A stretch of DNA of 64,000 bases from Dipylidium caninum (taxonomy: Eukaryota; Platyhelminthes; Cestoda; Cyclophyllidea; Dipylidiidae): positions 1 through 64,000 of the forward strand of contig QEYB01000368.1 in the NCBI GenBank assembly GCA_017562135.1. Direction: 5' to 3'. The translations under genes were made by a program, and so were the position numbers. Within the stretch, counting starts at the first letter, position 1; each line of letters begins with the position of its first letter. Positions 61,345-64,000 of the stretch are shown one piece after another. The notes under the pieces were generated by a model, which saw only the letters and a program-made list of their open reading frames with translations, made no database searches and was not told where the DNA came from.

Positions 61345-63172
61345 GCCGCTGAGGATAACACCTACAACGTTAAGCGAATTTGTGGTGTTGTTTCCCTGTA
61401 TTGGGTTGTTTCCATATCATTGGTTTTTATAAATAAATGGCTCCTGAGCGATTCTGATGTCTTGGTAGGTCATGAAGAACACGCTTTTATTTTAGCTCGA
61501 TGCACCCCTCTTCATTACCTGGTTTCAATGTCTTGTTACCGTCGTGCTGTGTTTTTTGCTTTCAAAGACTTCAAAAATGTTTCCAGCGAAATTTTCTATA
61601 CAGAATATTGACTTTTCATGGCGAACCGCCTTAAGGGTGGCCCCTTTTAATTATCTGATTTTTTTAGACAATGCCGCTCAGTTGCGTGTTTTTTGCTATG
61701 ATTGTTTTTAATAATCTCTCCCTCAAATATTTGGATGTCGCCTTTTATTTTGTCGCTCGTTCGCTTACGACAGTGTTTAATGTGGTATGTCTATCGTATA
61801 TCATATCGAAACCTTCTCTTATTTCTTGTATTTGCATATGTGTTATGAAACTTATTAGTAATAGGTTTTGGCCAAGTTCCTTTCGTTTTTATGATATTCA
61901 GGTACTTACATACCTGATATTGCGAAAAAAGACCTGCTTCAAGGCAATTATTTGCTGTGGAGTCATAGTCGCTGGATACATAATCAGTGTTGCGCAAGAG
62001 AATGGACTGGGTAAATCTTGATTTTGTTTCATTTTGATGGCATAAACGTGATTTGTGGTGCACTGAGGTCTTTTTAAGATGACGTGCTTCCGAATACCCA
62101 GCTTAATTAATTCAATTTTTGGTTTTTTATGTTATTGAGTTGATCGTATTGATATACCTGATTTTTGCTCTCATCCTGTATATTTTTTGACGACGTATCA
62201 CTTCACTCAGAAGAGCGAAACTCGTACATAGTAGTATTTTACTTTCTCCATAATGCTTTCAGCATTACTAGCACTTTAACCGGAGTCGGTTTTATTTTTT
62301 TGAATATGATAAAGTGTTGCTACGTAATCAACACTGATGGTGGATTAAGTGACGATAGGGTGCATAATGACTCAAAAGCAACCTTCGTTTCTTTCTAATT
62401 CAGGTACTTTGTCATTGGTGGGTCTCCTGTACGGACTCTCATCCAGTTTCGCCGTTTCACTATTCTCCATCCTCATAGCGAAGGGTCTTTCTCACGTTGA
62501 TGGGAGTGTTTGGAAACTCACCTTCTATAACAACTTCAATTCCTTTTTCTTTTTTATCGTTGCCATCTTTGCTACAGGCGAACTGGCTGAATTAAACTTT
62601 CTCCCAAATGCTCTAAGGTTGGTTAACTCTTACTTCTCTCGAAGTACTCCTTTACCGCAAGTAGAGTTAATGCCGGCCTTAATTCCACTTCTTTTACATA
62701 TTTGGCCTGATTAGACCCGAGTCTTTTCGTAAAGTGAAACTTTAAATTCTTACTAAGTCTAATCTTCGCGGTCGGTCGACGGATTCAATGTCTTTGTTAT
62801 TCCAGCTTCTTAGGAATCCTCTTCTGGAGTATGATGTTAGTCAGTGGCATCTTTGGATTCGCTATCAGTTACGTGACCACCTGGCAGATTCAAGTAACCA
62901 GCCCCCTCACTCATAATATATCGGGGACGGCGAAGGCGGCTGTGCAAACCATCCTCGCGGCGATAATCTCATTGCACTTCAAATCAATTCTTTGGTGGAT
63001 TGGTAACCTTATGGTGGTGATGGGCTCCATAGCTTACGCCTGGGTGCGGCATAAACTTGCCCTTCGACAGGAGCAAAATGAACGTGACCTCTCGTCGACT
63101 GCCGGCAGCCGAGAATCCGTTGTTCTTCAACAAGTTGTTGATAAAAACATTCCCGTTGGTCGCAAAGATTAG
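61345..63172 (+). CDS. SLC35C1: GDP-fucose transporter, SLC35C1 (Golgi nucleotide-sugar transporter)
   Basis: SLC35C1 exchanges cytosolic GDP-fucose for GMP across the Golgi membrane, supplying fucosylation. Exons: 61345-61464, 61496-61636, 61668-61784, 61902-62010, 62404-62617 and 62806-63172. All are GT-AG and in phase, with introns of 31, 31, 117, 393 and 188 nt, and end in TAG. They encode 355 aa (human 364). Matches to human SLC35C1 include [40 protein letters not shown] followed by [32 protein letters not shown] and [20 protein letters not shown], spread over about ten membrane helices with a hydrophilic C-terminal tail. The first exon begins directly at a splice acceptor with no start codon; Met is probably supplied by a spliced leader, or by an upstream exon I cannot see. 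The gene lies 84 nt behind NAA38 on the same strand. Confidence 0.94.
61465..61495 (+). other. 31-nt intron 1 of SLC35C1
   Basis: gtaggt donor and gcttttattttag acceptor. Removal joins SDSDVL to [12 protein letters not shown], matching the human protein without a gap. Confidence 0.9.
61637..61667 (+). other. 31-nt intron 2 of SLC35C1
   Basis: gtggcc donor and ctgatttttttag acceptor. Removal joins WRTALR to [16 protein letters not shown] in phase 0, as in the family. Confidence 0.85.
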
Positions 63173-64000
63173 TGATTTTTCCTGGTTTTATACTACACCG
63201 TTTTTTTTTTCTTATCCAACATATTTAGTACATTATTTGACATACATGTGATCTACTTTGTTTCTGAGGTGTCTCTTTCTTACATTATCAGTAATTAAAA
63301 GAAACAATATTATGTTCTTTACTCATTAATCCTTACAATCTTGGTGAGAGACGAGCACAAGTGTAGAGTAGTTGCGTAATTGTGGCCACAAATTGTAACT
63401 TTTTTGGCTTAAAATTGTTTTATCTACTTGCCACTACTATAGAAATATAAAGCAGGAGTACTCTATGGTAACCTTGTTCTTCGAATACTTTCTCTTGGTG
63501 CAATGCTGTTTTGGAAGTGCATTTACATAGTGAAGAAACTATCAAGATGTGACGGAGTCTATTTTAGATTGGGATAATGTTTCAAACACTTCTCTACATC
63601 TACATTTAAAAATGGGGATGGCAAACGAGAAACGATGAGCTTGACAAGCCCTGGAGAGGTTAAAATAAACTTACAACGAACATGCTGGCAAACTCCAAAT
63701 GGGGGCTTCCCTCTAACTCCTACAGCTTTTGTTCAAAATTCCGCCTTAAGCGCCGCGGAGCATCTAGCCTGAGACCTGATCGGCATTGCGATGTCTTTTG
63801 GCATCTTAGATGTTCTCAAATTATGTGATTACATTCAGTGACAGAACTTGGAGGCGCAAGCATCAAAACTGAGGAGATACAGCCTGTAAGGGTTGGGCAG
63901 CAGTGTGAGTCAACGACGGCAACACTTGATCAAAATGTTAAGATACGTGATAAAACTCCAATTCAGATTTACTTCCGTCAAGGGGATTGAAAGATTTAAG
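63173..64000. other. AT-rich region downstream of SLC35C1
   Basis: No further gene is visible to the end of the window. It contains a candidate poly(A) signal (ATTAAA, 63294-63299) about 120 nt past the SLC35C1 stop. Confidence 0.5.
63294..63299 (+). terminator. Candidate poly(A) signal for SLC35C1
   Basis: ATTAAA, the commonest variant of the canonical hexamer, about 120 nt downstream of the stop codon in AT-rich sequence. Confidence 0.35.

Noticed and set aside
1..64000. Search for CRISPR arrays, retroelements, transposases, viral insertions and toxin genes
   Set aside because: No regularly spaced repeats and no reverse transcriptase, integrase, transposase or viral protein motifs were found on either strand.

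Overview
The window is eukaryotic nuclear DNA with spliced protein-coding genes on both strands. I infer a parasitic flatworm, most likely a tapeworm. The reasons are several introns of only 31-34 nt beside multi-kilobase ones, one gene whose open first exon has no start codon but sits behind a 3' splice site 84 nt after another gene (as expected for spliced-leader trans-splicing that donates the AUG), and animal gene families with strongly diverged sequences. No reverse transcriptase, transposase, viral gene, rRNA or convincing tRNA was found. No species-level assignment is possible from sequence alone.

Layout. 1-9210: no gene I can support; GC-rich DNA with microsatellites and homopolymer runs. 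9211-16491 (+): nine-exon gene of unknown function. 17644-25726 (-): nine-exon RASSF1/5-type gene (C1, Ras-association and SARAH domains, poly-Q tail). 27421-28858 (+): small unrecognised gene, 5' end unclear. 29877-39763 (+): about eleven exons of a large unrecognised protein. 40034-40332 (-): last two exons of another unknown gene, facing the previous one. 40784-45530 (+): BTB/BACK protein whose BTB fold is interrupted by a lysine-rich insert. 45801-49423 (-): six-exon gene of unknown function, facing the BTB gene. 51333-57963 (+): SLC17-family transporter related to vesicular glutamate transporters. 59264-59759 (-): ribosomal protein eS31 fused to a very diverged ubiquitin-like domain instead of ubiquitin. 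60981-61260 (+): NAA38, the Sm-like auxiliary subunit of the NatC N-acetyltransferase. 61345-63172 (+): SLC35C1, the Golgi GDP-fucose transporter, possibly the second gene of a two-gene transcript with NAA38.

Exon models were built by hand by matching splice signals and reading phase. The RASSF, SLC17, SLC35C1 and unknown 45.8-49.4 kb models keep frame across every junction. The eS31 and BTB genes each need one correction (a missing A in a homopolymer; one extra base or a 28-nt intron). Genes do not form a pathway; neighbours include transport into Golgi and vesicles, signalling, ribosome biogenesis and co-translational acetylation. The most unusual features are the ubiquitin-replaced eS31 fusion, the start-codon-less SLC35C1 exon behind NAA38, and the disrupted BTB fold.
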